A DNA stretch of 64,000 nt from AG2 sp036493735 (GTDB lineage: Bacteria; Gemmatimonadota; Gemmatimonadetes; Gemmatimonadales; Gemmatimonadaceae), in contig DASXPH010000098.1 in NCBI GenBank assembly GCA_036493735.1, positions 170,910 to 234,909 on the forward strand, read 5' to 3'. Positions 8,244 through 17,637 of this stretch are shown here, piece after piece; positions within the stretch are counted from its first letter, which is position 1; each line of letters opens with the position of its first letter. A program made the position numbers and the translations under genes. The notes beneath the pieces were generated by a model. That model searched no databases. It saw nothing but the letters and a program-made list of their open reading frames with translations, and was not told where the DNA came from.

Positions 8244-9769
8244 TCGAGCGCGAGTATGACATCGTGATCGTCGGCTCGGGCGCCGGCGGCGGCACCGTCG
8301 CTCAGGAGCTCGGCAAGCTCGTCGCCGATGGACGGCGAGTGCTCCTGCTGGAACAGGGGGCGCGGCTCGCGGATCACGAGTTCAGCGGAAAGGAGCTGGA
8401 CATGTCCGACGCGCTCTACGAAGAGGGGGGCGGCTTCCTCACCGCGGATGGGACGATGACGCTCGCCTTCGGTCGGATCTATGGCGGTTCGACGGTGGTG
8501 TACACTGGCACGTCCCTCATCGCGCCACGCCGGGTGATCGAGCGGTGGAACGTACCGGGGCTCGAGCACGCGGACATCGAGCGCCGATCGCGCCGCTACA
8601 TGGCTGAAAACAACGTCCATCTCCTGCCTAACGAAGAGCTCAACGACAACAATCGACTCTTCGCGAGCGGCGCGGCGGCTGCCGGCTTTCACGCCGAGCA
8701 GTTCCCGCTGAATTTGCGCGGCTGCCGCGGCTCGAGCCTCTGCAATCTGGGATGTCCGAACGCCGCGAAGATGGGTACGCACCGAGTGCAGCTGCCAGCC
8801 GCGGAACGACTGGGCGTGGAAGTCGTCACCCGCGCCGAGGCTGTTCGCATCGAGGATCGTGTGGTGGTGGCGCAGGTGAGGCCACGTCGCAGCGGCGAGA
8901 AGGGCGCTGCATCAGAGTGGCCGCCGGGCACCTACCGTATTCGCGCGGGCATCGTCGTCTGCGCCGGCGGTGCGGTCGGGACGTCGGCATTGTTGCTGCG
9001 CTCGGGCTTCGCGCGAGTCGTGCCGCGGCTCGGCGACGGATTCACCTGCCATCCCGCGCACATCCTCGTCGCCGAGCACGCAAGCGCCATCACGAACGAC
9101 GTCGGTCATCCCAAGAGCTTCTTCATCGATCGGGCGGAGGCGGAAGGGTTCGTCCTCGAGACGTGCATGTACTTCCCCTTCGTGACCGCGAAGAACCTAA
9201 CGGGATTCGGTCCACCGCACAGTGCGCTGATGCGAGCCTTCCCGCGCCTCCAGATGATTCTCGTGCTGGCCTGCGATCGGGCGGTACCCGGAAATCGCGT
9301 GGCGGTGAATCGCGCGGGGCGGCCGGTTGTTCATTATCGTTTCACCGACGAGGTCATCGAGTCGCTCGTGCGAGCGACACGTGCCTCGGCGCGGATCTTC
9401 TTCGCTGCAGGCGCGCTTCGGGTGCATGCGCCGACGGCCAATCCAGAATTGATCGAACGCGCGCGAATGCACGATCTCGAGACACTGATCGGCGAACGAC
9501 ACTTTCAGAGCGGACGCATCTCGATCTCGGCGGCGCACCTGATGGGTGGCTGCGCGATGGGCCGCAACGCGCGCGACTCGGTGACGGATAGCTGGGGGCG
9601 AGTGCACGGCGTGCCGTGGCTGCGCGTGGCGGATTCGAGCCTCTTCCCGAACGCGCTTGAGATCAACCCCTATGTGACGGTGATGGCGCTCGCGGATAGA
9701 ACTGCACAGGCGGTGCAAGCAGACGCGGGAGAGTTGCTCGGGGGACGCGTCACACTCACGACCGCCTGA
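8240..9769 (+). CDS. GMC family FAD-dependent oxidoreductase
   Basis: A 509-residue glucose-methanol-choline family flavoprotein. The dinucleotide-binding glycine motif GSGAGGG lies at residues 12-18, with a flavin-attachment region GGSTVVYTG. A Cys-rich patch LCNLGCPNAAK is typical of the membrane-linked, electron-transferring branch. The C-terminal active-site block HLMGGCAMG is followed by VADSSLFP and NPYVTVMALADR. Such enzymes oxidise alcohols, sterols or sugars and pass electrons to cytochromes or quinones; the substrate is unknown. Its coupling to the upstream small subunit argues for a two-protein dehydrogenase. Confidence 0.9.
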   Translation: MIEREYDIVIVGSGAGGGTVAQELGKLVADGRRVLLLEQGARLADHEFSGKELDMSDALYEEGGGFLTADGTMTLAFGRIYGGSTVVYTGTSLIAPRRVIERWNVPGLEHADIERRSRRYMAENNVHLLPNEELNDNNRLFASGAAAAGFHAEQFPLNLRGCRGSSLCNLGCPNAAKMGTHRVQLPAAERLGVEVVTRAEAVRIEDRVVVAQVRPRRSGEKGAASEWPPGTYRIRAGIVVCAGGAVGTSALLLRSGFARVVPRLGDGFTCHPAHILVAEHASAITNDVGHPKSFFIDRAEAEGFVLETCMYFPFVTAKNLTGFGPPHSALMRAFPRLQMILVLACDRAVPGNRVAVNRAGRPVVHYRFTDEVIESLVRATRASARIFFAAGALRVHAPTANPELIERARMHDLETLIGERHFQSGRISISAAHLMGGCAMGRNARDSVTDSWGRVHGVPWLRVADSSLFPNALEINPYVTVMALADRTAQAVQADAGELLGGRVTLTTA

Positions 9770-9844
9770 CAGTCCTACAGCCGAGTTGACCCCGGCGCGC
9801 CAAAGCGCGTCACCGCGCGCGCCGGTGGTGAGCGCAAGCAATTC

Positions 9845-10369
9845 TTAGCGGCGAACCTGTGCCATACGGGACGCGCGCGACTGCAGAGATTGCTCAACTT
9901 CCTGCGCGGTGATCGGCCGGGGTATCGTCCACTCGCGCTCGCGTCGCGTCGGGACGCGCACCGACGTGATGCCATCGCTGCCGAGCTCGACGAGGGCCTG
10001 GGCGGTGTTGTTCTCGTGCTGCGTCACCGAGATGAGGAGCGACCAGACTCCGTCGTCGCTCCACTGCTTGCGCAAGGCATAGACGCCGGGACGCGTCGTC
10101 GTCTCGAAGCGGAGCACCACCGATTTGCGCTCACCACCGACGAGGCCTTCGGCTGTGCCCTGCACCGTGGATTCCATCGGTGAACCATGATGAAAGGCGT
10201 GGACAAGCAAGTATGCGTCGCGGCTGGATGCGTCGAACGGGTTGGCAGGATACTCGATGGAGATCCAGGGCGGGCCGGCGTGACGTGCGAACGGGGTTGC
10301 GGCGACGAGCGAGATGGCGATGACGGCGACCGTGGAGAACCCTGCGATGAATCTGACGAGCGTGCGCAT
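9845..10369 (-). CDS. Exported hypothetical protein, 174 aa
   Basis: A signal peptide (about residues 1-24, MRTLVRFIAGF then a hydrophobic stretch) precedes a beta-rich domain. That domain contains PPWISIEYPANPFD and LRFETTTRPGVYALRKQW, and resembles the small immunoglobulin-like exported domains seen next to ECF operons. I do not recognise a family. It is the last gene of a four-gene minus-strand unit (sigma, anti-sigma, DUF4097, this protein), with about 36 bp separating it from the DUF4097 gene. It is therefore probably part of the sigma factor output. The C-terminus is Arg/Gln-rich. Confidence 0.7.
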   Translation of the reverse strand: MRTLVRFIAGFSTVAVIAISLVAATPFARHAGPPWISIEYPANPFDASSRDAYLLVHAFHHGSPMESTVQGTAEGLVGGERKSVVLRFETTTRPGVYALRKQWSDDGVWSLLISVTQHENNTAQALVELGSDGITSVRVPTRREREWTIPRPITAQEVEQSLQSRASRMAQVRR

Positions 10370-10404
10370 GATGACCTCCTCTGGTAAGGTTGAGATGGCT
10401 TCGA

Positions 10405-11331
10405 TTAGAAGACTCTGATGTTCACTTTTCCCGCGACGTTGGCCGGTGGTGCCAGGCGAACATTTCCCTTGAAGCTTCGGACGTAGACGCGCGCGCCGCC
10501 GGTGCCGGTCGTGAAGCCGATCTCCTGCCCGCGGCCTTCGCGACCCGGCACGGCGGGATGATTGGTGAGCGCGTTCTCGATCGTGCCGGCGACAGTGGCG
10601 ATGTCGTAGTCCGCGCTCATCGTGCTCGGCACGAGGAGCTCGATTGCGCCGCTATGTGTATCAATGTCGAGCGACCCTCCAGGCGCCACCTGGGCGCCGA
10701 AGACGATGGCGCCCGTGACGGACTCCAGTCGCGCGCGCTCGAACCGACCCGCGCTGACGCGGATCGTGCCGCTGACAGTCGTTAGGCCCGCATCCTCGCT
10801 CCCACCCACGACGGCGATGTCGCCCGTGGCCGTCTTGAGGCGGAGATATGAGGGTGTGCCGTCCATGACGACGTTCCCGTCCATCGATTCGACCACGACG
10901 TCGTGCGGCCGCCCACGGACCACCACCGTTCCACCGATGATGTTGAGATCGAGCCCCCCGGTGACGCTGTCCACGTCGATCGTCGCACTGCCGCTCTTCG
11001 CCCAGACGCGTGCGCCGGCGGGCACACGCAACTCGAGCTTTCCGGCGGGCACACCAGACGTCGTCTCGAGATAGAACTTCGCGCCAGGCGACGCGGTTTT
11101 CTCACCGGAAAGAAAGCCACCGTTGAAGCGCGCGTCGGCAGGAATCGTCCCGGTAATCGCGACACTATCCTTGTCCCACCCGCGAATCCGGAGGTCGGCA
11201 AAGCTGCCCATGATACGGATGGAGGCCGCGGGAGTGACGGCACGGCGCATCGCGACAGTGCGTTGACCCTGAAGTTGGCTCGCGGCGGCGAGCAGCATCG
11301 TCGCGAGGCAGATAGGCGGGGAGAGGCGCAT
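10405..11331 (-). CDS. DUF4097 beta-helix repeat protein, exported
   Basis: A 308-residue protein with an N-terminal signal peptide (about 1-22). The body is almost entirely short beta strands with recurring SGxIxVxxxxG-type units, as in LESVTGAIVFG, DIDTHSGAIELL and TVAGTIENAL. This is the DUF4097/LiaG-like right-handed beta-helix fold. The fold suggests an envelope-associated scaffold or adhesin rather than an enzyme. The gene follows the anti-sigma gene after 6 bp, a common arrangement in ECF stress operons of this type of bacterium. Confidence 0.83.
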   Translation of the reverse strand: MRLSPPICLATMLLAAASQLQGQRTVAMRRAVTPAASIRIMGSFADLRIRGWDKDSVAITGTIPADARFNGGFLSGEKTASPGAKFYLETTSGVPAGKLELRVPAGARVWAKSGSATIDVDSVTGGLDLNIIGGTVVVRGRPHDVVVESMDGNVVMDGTPSYLRLKTATGDIAVVGGSEDAGLTTVSGTIRVSAGRFERARLESVTGAIVFGAQVAPGGSLDIDTHSGAIELLVPSTMSADYDIATVAGTIENALTNHPAVPGREGRGQEIGFTTGTGGARVYVRSFKGNVRLAPPANVAGKVNIRVF

Positions 11332-11337
11332 GGCTGG

Positions 11338-12006
11338 TCAGATGCTGGACGACAGCTCGCTCGCGCGGCGGAGCAGCTCGAGCTTGCGCTCATAGCTCGC
11401 GGCGAGCAGGTCGACGAGGGTGAGGTTGGCTGGATCGTCGGCGAGGGCGCCGCGGGCTTCGGCGATCGCCGAGTCGACGACACGGAGGCTCGCTTCGACC
11501 TTGGCGATCGTCGCCGGATCCAGCTGCGCTCGGCGTTCATCCAGCGTTTCGCGGAGCTGCCGAATGGTTGCCTCGTAATCCCGGGCGACGGCGCGCGCCG
11601 CCGCCGGCTGGATTGCCGTTGACGCGTGGGTAGCGAGTGCTTCGCGGCCCGCGACGATCTCCGAACGGTGCCGGATAAGGAGCGCCGTAACGCCAGAGGA
11701 CAGAGCGACCAGCAGTACGGCCGCCGCGGCCAACTGCCAACGTCGGGTGCCGCCTAACGGCTTCACCGGCGCCGTCGTCGCTATGTGTCCACGCACCGCA
11801 TTCCAGAGCTGGGCCGGGGGATCGATCGATGCGGGCAGCGATCGTGCCTCAGCGATCAGGTCGACGAGACGCTCCCGCTGTCGGGCGCAGCTCGCGCAAG
11901 CGGCGAGGTGCCGCTCGATGTCGCGAGCTTCGTCCCCCGTGATCCGGCCATCGACCCAATCGCCAAGCCGGTCAGAGTGGATGTGTTGATGATCGAATTC
12001 ATTCAT
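11338..12006 (-). CDS. Transmembrane anti-sigma factor with zinc-finger (ZAS-like) domain
   Basis: 222 residues. The N-terminal domain carries the zinc-binding anti-sigma pattern H..C..C: HLAACASCARQ at about 34-44, with an upstream His (RHL). A single transmembrane helix lies at about 92-112, and a periplasmic coiled-coil-like Arg/Ala/Glu-rich segment runs from about 130 to 215. It should bind and hold the ECF sigma factor encoded just upstream, with which it overlaps by 4 nt (ATGA). The periplasmic part lacks a recognisable sensory domain. Confidence 0.85.
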   Translation of the reverse strand: MNEFDHQHIHSDRLGDWVDGRITGDEARDIERHLAACASCARQRERLVDLIAEARSLPASIDPPAQLWNAVRGHIATTAPVKPLGGTRRWQLAAAAVLLVALSSGVTALLIRHRSEIVAGREALATHASTAIQPAAARAVARDYEATIRQLRETLDERRAQLDPATIAKVEASLRVVDSAIAEARGALADDPANLTLVDLLAASYERKLELLRRASELSSSI

Positions 12007-12614
12007 CGATCGAGAGCCTCCATGAGGAGCCGTCGCGCGCGATGGAGCTGTGCGCGCAGGGTGCCGGCAGCGAGCCCGGTAAGGCGGGCGATCTCGTCGT
12101 GCCTGTATCCGAGAACGTCGTGCAGAACGAAGACTCGTCGCGCGCCGGCAGGAAGCGCGGCAATTGCCCGCTCGAGATCCACCGCCTGCTCGACGTCCAC
12201 GGCCGGTACTTGGCCGCGGTCGATGTCGAAGCTGCTCTCGTCCTCGGGGTCGTACTCGGCGGCTGGCCGAATGCGGGAGACGCGTCGACGATCGCCGCGA
12301 GCGCGCATGAACATCGTGTTGACGGCGATGCGGTGCAGCCATGACGCGAACGCCGCGTCGCCACGGAAAGTCGTTAGGCGCTGCCAGGCGGCGACGAAGA
12401 CGTCCTGAGTGAGCTCGCCCGCGTTTTCGCGATTGCCGGTGAGCCGCAGCGCGAGCGCGTAGACGCGCCCGGCATTCTGATGATAAAGCATCTCGAACGC
12501 ACCGACGTCGCCCTGTTGCGCGCGGGTGACGAGTGCGCGCTCGGCGTCGCGGTCGGGGGGCAGCGATGGCATCGCGGCGATTGCGGTCTCGGGCTCGTCC
12601 AGGTCCGTGAGCAT
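12003..12614 (-). CDS. ECF RNA polymerase sigma factor (RpoE-like)
   Basis: 203 residues with sigma region 2 (about 30-100: AFEMLYHQNAGRVY, LTQDVFVAAWQRL, SWLHRIAVN) and region 4 (about 140-200: ALPAGARRVFVLHDVLGY, HDEIARLTGLAAGTL, QLHRARRLL). A linker joins the two. Its gene overlaps the membrane anti-sigma gene, the usual partner-switch arrangement. The start ATG at 12614 gives a short acidic leader; an internal Met (residue 15) is possible. The gene is divergent from the Lrp-type regulator, leaving a 133-bp shared promoter region. Confidence 0.92.
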   Translation of the reverse strand: MLTDLDEPETAIAAMPSLPPDRDAERALVTRAQQGDVGAFEMLYHQNAGRVYALALRLTGNRENAGELTQDVFVAAWQRLTTFRGDAAFASWLHRIAVNTMFMRARGDRRRVSRIRPAAEYDPEDESSFDIDRGQVPAVDVEQAVDLERAIAALPAGARRVFVLHDVLGYRHDEIARLTGLAAGTLRAQLHRARRLLMEALDR

Positions 12615-12747
12615 ACCGGCACTGAGATGCCGCAGCGAGGGCCAGTGCTTGAACGGCGGAGCTGGTCGCGATGAACGTTCGTCAGAGATGTGTACACGAA
12701 GACAATTCTTCTTGATAATGGCCTAAAGCGCCGATATACCTTCGGCC

Positions 12748-13275
12748 ATGGGCAATCAACTCGACACTCTCGATATCCCTGTCACGGTGGCCGGCCGAAC
12801 ACTCGATGACACGGACCGGCAGATCGTGGCCTTCCTGCAGCGCGACGCGCGCATGGCCAACGCCGAGATCGCCCGGCGGCTCGGGATGGCGCCGTCGGCA
12901 ATCTTCGACCGAATTCGCAAACTCGAGGAGCGCCACATCATCGACGGCTACGAGGCGCGGGTGAACGCGAAGGCCGTGGGCCTAGGGCTCACGGCGTTCA
13001 TCTTCGTCCGCGGCGAGGACGGCGTCGGCGACACCCGAACCGGTAACCTGCTCGCGAAAATCCCGGAAGCGCAGGAGGTACATCACGTCGCGGGAGAGGA
13101 CTGCTACCTCGTGAAGGTCCGCGTCGCGGATACAGACGCGTTGAGCATACTGCTGCGCGAGCGGATCGGCGCGATCAAGTCCGTGCGATCGACGCGAACG
13201 ACGATCGCGCTCGGGACGCTGAAGGAGAGCTATCGACTGCCGATCGGCCCGGACATCGACGAGGCGCGGCGATGA
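12748..13275 (+). CDS. Lrp/AsnC family transcriptional regulator
   Basis: 175 residues. The N-terminal winged helix-turn-helix spans about 18-75 (LDDTDRQIVAFLQ, NAEIARRLGMAPSAIFDRIRKLEE), and the C-terminal RAM ligand-binding ferredoxin-like domain about 85-160 (GLGLTAFIFV, VHHVAGEDCYLVKVR). Lrp-type regulators bind amino acids and form octamers on DNA. The stop overlaps the EamA transporter start (ATGA), so the regulator probably controls export of an amino acid or related metabolite through that transporter. Confidence 0.92.
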   Translation: MGNQLDTLDIPVTVAGRTLDDTDRQIVAFLQRDARMANAEIARRLGMAPSAIFDRIRKLEERHIIDGYEARVNAKAVGLGLTAFIFVRGEDGVGDTRTGNLLAKIPEAQEVHHVAGEDCYLVKVRVADTDALSILLRERIGAIKSVRSTRTTIALGTLKESYRLPIGPDIDEARR

Positions 13276-14249
13276 CCGATCGGTCGCACCCCGCGACGCC
13301 GACCCGCACCCACGTCCTGGCGGCCTTCGCGGCGCTCTACACCATTTGGGGCTCTACCTATCTCGCGATTCGCTATGCCGTCACGACGATCCCGCCCTTC
13401 CTCATGGGCGGTGTGCGGTTTCTGATCGCGGGCTCGTTGCTCTACGCATGGACTCGCTGGCGCGGCGCCTCACGGCCGTCGCGGGCCGAGTGGCGCGCCG
13501 CGCTGGTGACGGGCGTGCTCCTGCTCGTCGGCGGTAATGGCGCGGTGCTCTGGTCGGAGCAGCATATCGCATCCGGGTTGGTGGCGTTGATCGTCGCCAT
13601 CGTTCCGCTCTGGATGGTGATCTTCGACTGGCTACGGCCAAAAGGTACACGGCCGGTGCCGGCAGTTTTCGTCGGACTCGCTCTTGGGCTGCTCGGGCTC
13701 GCGTTACTCATCGGCCCTGACGTCTTCGGGAAAAACGGCAGCAGCCAACTCGAGGTCGGGGTGGCGCTCGTTCCGGTGGTTGGCTCGATGCTCTGGGCAG
13801 TCGGCTCGATCTTCAGCCGCTATGCGCCGCGGCCGAGATCGGCGCAGATGGCGACGGGAATGCAGATGCTGATGGGAGGCTCGGCGTTTCTCGTCGTCAG
13901 CCTGCTGGCGGGCGAGCCGCGCCACTTCAGCTTCGCGAACCTAACGATAGCATCGATGGCGGGCTTCCTCTATCTGGTGACCTTCGGTTCCCTCCTCGGC
14001 TTTACCGCATACATCTATTTGCTCGGCGCGACGACTCCCGCGAAAGCTGCTACGTATGCGTACGTCAATCCCGTCGTGGCGGTCTTTCTCGGCTGGGCAA
14101 TCGCCGGCGAACCGCTCACGCCACGTATGCTCGTCGCGGCGGCGATTATTCTCGGTGCCGTCGCCTTGATCACGCTGACCGGCTCCGTGCGCGCGAGTCG
14201 CGCGGCCGACACTCGCGCGCCTGATGGGTCACTCGCGACGGAAGCTTGA
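13272..14249 (+). CDS. EamA/DMT family transporter
   Basis: A 325-residue inner-membrane protein with ten predicted hydrophobic helices arranged as two EamA repeats. The start IWGSTYLAIRYAV and the second half LYLVTFGSLLGFTAYIYLL are typical of RhaT/YdcZ-like drug/metabolite exporters. It is translationally coupled to the Lrp-type regulator, a common amino-acid-exporter pairing. The substrate is not determinable. It converges with the M61 peptidase gene, with only four bases between the stops. Confidence 0.9.
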   Translation: MTDRSHPATPTRTHVLAAFAALYTIWGSTYLAIRYAVTTIPPFLMGGVRFLIAGSLLYAWTRWRGASRPSRAEWRAALVTGVLLLVGGNGAVLWSEQHIASGLVALIVAIVPLWMVIFDWLRPKGTRPVPAVFVGLALGLLGLALLIGPDVFGKNGSSQLEVGVALVPVVGSMLWAVGSIFSRYAPRPRSAQMATGMQMLMGGSAFLVVSLLAGEPRHFSFANLTIASMAGFLYLVTFGSLLGFTAYIYLLGATTPAKAATYAYVNPVVAVFLGWAIAGEPLTPRMLVAAAIILGAVALITLTGSVRASRAADTRAPDGSLATEA

Positions 14250-14253
14250 TACG

Positions 14254-15873
14254 TCAGCCTCCGCCTGCTCTTCCGCTAATCCAACCCGCACGGACACGAA
14301 GTTGGCGCGGCGTCGCGTTTGGGACCTCCTCGAGGACCCATTGGTCGTCGGTTCGGAGTAATCGCAAACCCGCGTCGCCTAACGCGGCATCGAAGTCGGG
14401 ATCCTCGGTGCCGCCAACATGACTGGTGAACCAGTCGTGGAGATCGACGCCAGCGGCTTCGCTCACGGCGTGCTCGACGTCGTCTTCGGTGTAGCCGCGC
14501 CCCTGCAGGTAGTACGACGCGTTCGGCTGCTCCCAGCTCAGCCGTCTCAGATTCCGGAACGCGTCGTCGAGCGAGCGCGCGTTGTTGGTGCGAGCGCGAA
14601 TGAGGAGATCGAGGTAGAGGGCGAGCCCCGAACCCTTGCTGTAATAGTCGAAGAAGCTGTTCGCGTCGACGGCGAATGCGGGACGCGCTCCGTCCCAAAA
14701 GGGTGCCTCGAATGAGGCCATGCGCGCCGAGACCTTCTTGCGCCCGGGCGCCGTGAGATTCGGCCGCACGATCGCGTTCGCGATCATCGGGTAGAATCCC
14801 GTCATTGGCAGCACACCGCCGCGATAGAGAGCCACCTGGCCGTAGTACTGCGTCCAGCCTTCGGCGACCCACAGGCTGGGTTGATACTGCTCGCGCGTGT
14901 AGTCGAAGGGGCCAAGCGCCATAGGTCGAACGCGCTTCACATTCCAGACGTGAAAATACTCGTGAGCGGCACTGCCGATGCCGGCGAGCAACGCATCCTC
15001 CTCACGCCAGGGATTGCGATTGATGATCTGCGTCGAGTAGAGATGTTCCATGCCATCGCCACCCGCGTAGCCGATGTTGAAGACGAAGGTGTACATCTCG
15101 AGCGGCGGTGGCCCGAACACCGTGTTCTCGTACCTAACGATTTTCTGGACGTCGGCGACGAATCGCTGTCGTTCCGCCGATGTCGACGGCCCGTTGTGAT
15201 GCACCATGGTGCGATAGAGTCGACCATCGACGGTGAAGCTGTCGACCATCAGTCGTGGAGCCACCTCCGTGGGCGTGTCGATGAGCCGATCGTAATTCTC
15301 GAACCGATAGTCGATCTGATCGGGACTGCGCGCGTCGCCATTGACGATGTGCCAGCCCGGAGGAAGGTCCACGTGCAGTGACACGGGAACGGGCTTGTGG
15401 TCGACGACGTACATGAAGAGCGACGCGCCATTCCAGTTCGCGTGTGCTGTATCGAGTGCGCTGAAGGTGCCCGAGAGCGTGTTCGCAAACACGCGATAGT
15501 GCACGGCGATGGTGCGCGCACCGCCGGTGTGGATGTGCCAGAGCGAGCCATTCTCACGCTGCCATTGCAGTGGCGCGCCACCTGGACCGTGGATCGTCAG
15601 CTCCTGCACGTTGCGCGCGAAATCGAACCGTGCGTAACGACCCGGCGACCACACGGGCAGCTGCAATCGCACGTCGTCGCCAGTCAGGTTCCCGATGTCG
15701 ATGTGGACGTCGAAGAGGTGAGTGGCAGGATCGGACATCGCGATGCGATAGGCGATGTCGAATCGGGCCTCCGGCGTGGCGGCGACCTTCGGTGCCGGCG
15801 AGCTCGTGACGGACGACGGCGTACGACAGCCGAGTAATACCGGTGCAAGGCACAAACACCAGCGATGCTTCAC
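14254..15873 (-). CDS. M61 family metallopeptidase (glycyl aminopeptidase-like), lipoprotein
   Basis: A 539-residue secreted zinc peptidase. A lipoprotein signal ends in LLGC (lipid Cys16). The N-terminal beta domain contains PVWSPGRY. The gluzincin core has H304, E305 and H308 in HEYFHVWNVKR and a third ligand Glu339 in VAEGWTQYY. M61 enzymes release N-terminal Gly or Ala. The usual C-terminal PDZ domain is not visible: the protein ends about 30 residues after the catalytic helical region. The start is a GTG at 15873 with a GGAGG 5 nt upstream, which also puts the lipobox correctly near the N-terminus; longer ATG starts add non-conserved sequence. Confidence 0.88.
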   Translation of the reverse strand: MKHRWCLCLAPVLLGCRTPSSVTSSPAPKVAATPEARFDIAYRIAMSDPATHLFDVHIDIGNLTGDDVRLQLPVWSPGRYARFDFARNVQELTIHGPGGAPLQWQRENGSLWHIHTGGARTIAVHYRVFANTLSGTFSALDTAHANWNGASLFMYVVDHKPVPVSLHVDLPPGWHIVNGDARSPDQIDYRFENYDRLIDTPTEVAPRLMVDSFTVDGRLYRTMVHHNGPSTSAERQRFVADVQKIVRYENTVFGPPPLEMYTFVFNIGYAGGDGMEHLYSTQIINRNPWREEDALLAGIGSAAHEYFHVWNVKRVRPMALGPFDYTREQYQPSLWVAEGWTQYYGQVALYRGGVLPMTGFYPMIANAIVRPNLTAPGRKKVSARMASFEAPFWDGARPAFAVDANSFFDYYSKGSGLALYLDLLIRARTNNARSLDDAFRNLRRLSWEQPNASYYLQGRGYTEDDVEHAVSEAAGVDLHDWFTSHVGGTEDPDFDAALGDAGLRLLRTDDQWVLEEVPNATPRQLRVRAGWISGRAGGG

Positions 15874-15991
15874 GAAGCCTCCATATCGACCAGCAGCATA
15901 GCTCACTACAGGTCGCTCTCGAGACGACATCAATGTAAGGCATGCGGCTTGCCTGCATTCACGTGCGGACAAGCCGGCGGAGGGAGGAGCG

Positions 15992-16837
15992 ATGGCGTCA
16001 GCGTGGAAGGGATCGATCTCGTTCGGGCTCGTGAACATTCCGGTAGAGTTGAAGCCGGCTGTTCAGAGCGACCACGTCTCCTTTCGCATGTTGCACGCCG
16101 CTGACCTCGCGCCGGTGAAATACGAGCGCGTGTGCGCGCGCGACGGCAAGCCGGTGCCGTGGAACGAGATCGTGAAGGGTTACGAGTACTCGAAAGGCAA
16201 TTACGTCATTCTGAGCGACGAGGATTTTCGCGCCGCGGCGCTCGCGTCGTCGAAGACGATCGACATTCTGGACTTCGTGAAGGCGGAAGAGATCGACCCT
16301 CGCTACTTCGACACGCCGTACTACGTGCTGCCCGCGAAGGGAGGCGAGAAAGCCTATGCGCTGCTGCGCGAAGCAATTCGCACCACGGGCTCGGTCGGTG
16401 TCGGCAAGTTGACGATGCACCAGAAACAGCACCTTGCGGCGATCAAGACGGTCGGTGACGCGGTGATGCTCGAGACGATGCGCTTCGCGAACGAATTGGT
16501 CGATACCAGCGAGCTCACCTTTCCGTCGGGCGAGCTCGTGCGCCCGCAGGAGCTGAAGATGGCGGCACAACTCGTTGCCAATCTCGCCGAGGAATTTCAC
16601 CCCGAGAAATACACCGACGACTATCGCGCGAATCTGATGAAGATCATTCGCGCAAAGATGAAGGGGCAGAAGATCGAGGTCGAGCAGTCGGAAGAACCGG
16701 AGAGCACGAAGGTGCTCGATCTGATGTCCCGCCTGCAGGCGAGCCTGGAGCAGTCGAGTGGCACGCGCAAGCGAAAGGCGTCGCCCCGGCGCGGTGGAGA
16801 CTCGGCCAGTCGAACGCGTCGGCGCCACTCGGCATGA
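15992..16837 (+). CDS. ku: Ku protein (NHEJ end-binding)
   Basis: A 281-residue bacterial Ku homodimer subunit. It starts with the conserved MASAWKGSISFGLVNIPV and includes VKYERVC, the bridge region and LRP-type LVRPQELKMA. It ends in a long Lys/Arg-rich tail (about 250-281) typical of soil-bacterial Ku, which helps DNA threading and LigD recruitment. Ku binds double-strand break ends in non-homologous end joining. A strong GGAGGGAGGAG ribosome site precedes the ATG. The stop overlaps the LigD-phosphoesterase reading frame by ATGA. Confidence 0.95.
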   Translation: MASAWKGSISFGLVNIPVELKPAVQSDHVSFRMLHAADLAPVKYERVCARDGKPVPWNEIVKGYEYSKGNYVILSDEDFRAAALASSKTIDILDFVKAEEIDPRYFDTPYYVLPAKGGEKAYALLREAIRTTGSVGVGKLTMHQKQHLAAIKTVGDAVMLETMRFANELVDTSELTFPSGELVRPQELKMAAQLVANLAEEFHPEKYTDDYRANLMKIIRAKMKGQKIEVEQSEEPESTKVLDLMSRLQASLEQSSGTRKRKASPRRGGDSASRTRRRHSA

Positions 16838-17598
16838 AAAACGCCGGTGTCACTCCGAGCGCAGCGGAGAACGACATGGTAGCCAAGAAACGACGTAGCA
16901 GCGCGCGCGGAGCGAAGCTCACCGAGTATCAGCGGAAGCGCGACTTCACGAAGACGAGGGAGCCAGCGGGTGATCCGAGCTCCATCGCGCGGAAGGGGCG
17001 CAGCCCGCGAACGAAGCGGGAGCCGAAGCTGCAATTCGTCGTGCAGAAGCACGCCGCGAGTCACCTCCATTTCGACTTCCGATTGGAGCTGGACGGCGTG
17101 ATGAAGAGCTGGGCCGTTCCGAAGGGACCGAGCTACGATCCGGCAGTGCGTCGCCTCGCGATGGAGGTCGAAGACCATCCGATCGAGTACAACACCTTCG
17201 AGGGGACAATTCCGCAGGGCGAATACGGTGGCGGCACCGTCATGCTGTGGGATCGCGGCACGTACGAAGCAGAAGATGGCGGCGGCGCGGACGCCTTGCG
17301 CGATGGTTACGCGCGCGGCGATCTGAAGTTCGTGCTACGCGGCGAGCGGCTCCATGGCGGCTGGGTACTCGTCCGGATGAAGCGCCGGGGACGGCCGCAA
17401 TGGCTGCTCATCAAGCATCGCGACGAGTACGCGATGAGCGACCGGGATGTCGTGGACGAAGTGACGACATCCGTCGCGACCGGCCGCACGATGGAGGACA
17501 TCGCCGCGGGCCGGAAACGAAGCGTCCGCTCGGCAGTGTCCGCCGCGAGCAAGAAGACCGCCCCGCGAAAAAAGACCGCGGCGCGACGGGCGAGCTGA
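16834..17598 (+). CDS. Stand-alone LigD-type 3-prime phosphoesterase domain protein
   Basis: 254 residues containing only the phosphoesterase module of LigD: FVVQKHAASHLHFDFRLE (about 69-86), KSWAVPKGPS, DHPIEYNTFEGTIPQGEYGGG and WLLIKH. The N- and C-termini are Lys/Arg-rich. The domain trims 3-prime ribonucleotides or phosphates at breaks. Neither the ligase nor the primase-polymerase domain is in this window, so they must be encoded elsewhere if present. The first ATG overlaps the ku stop; a second ATG at 16876 has a better GGAG spacing and may be the true start. Confidence 0.88.
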   Translation: MKNAGVTPSAAENDMVAKKRRSSARGAKLTEYQRKRDFTKTREPAGDPSSIARKGRSPRTKREPKLQFVVQKHAASHLHFDFRLELDGVMKSWAVPKGPSYDPAVRRLAMEVEDHPIEYNTFEGTIPQGEYGGGTVMLWDRGTYEAEDGGGADALRDGYARGDLKFVLRGERLHGGWVLVRMKRRGRPQWLLIKHRDEYAMSDRDVVDEVTTSVATGRTMEDIAAGRKRSVRSAVSAASKKTAPRKKTAARRAS

Positions 17599-17637
17599 TC
17601 GCCATCGCGCCGCGGGGGCACGCGCCTAACGCCGACG

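Noticed and set aside
14254..14400. Frameshift or missing PDZ domain in the M61 peptidase
   Set aside because: The frame is intact to a stop 4 bp from the convergent gene, so a short natural form is more likely than a disrupted gene.
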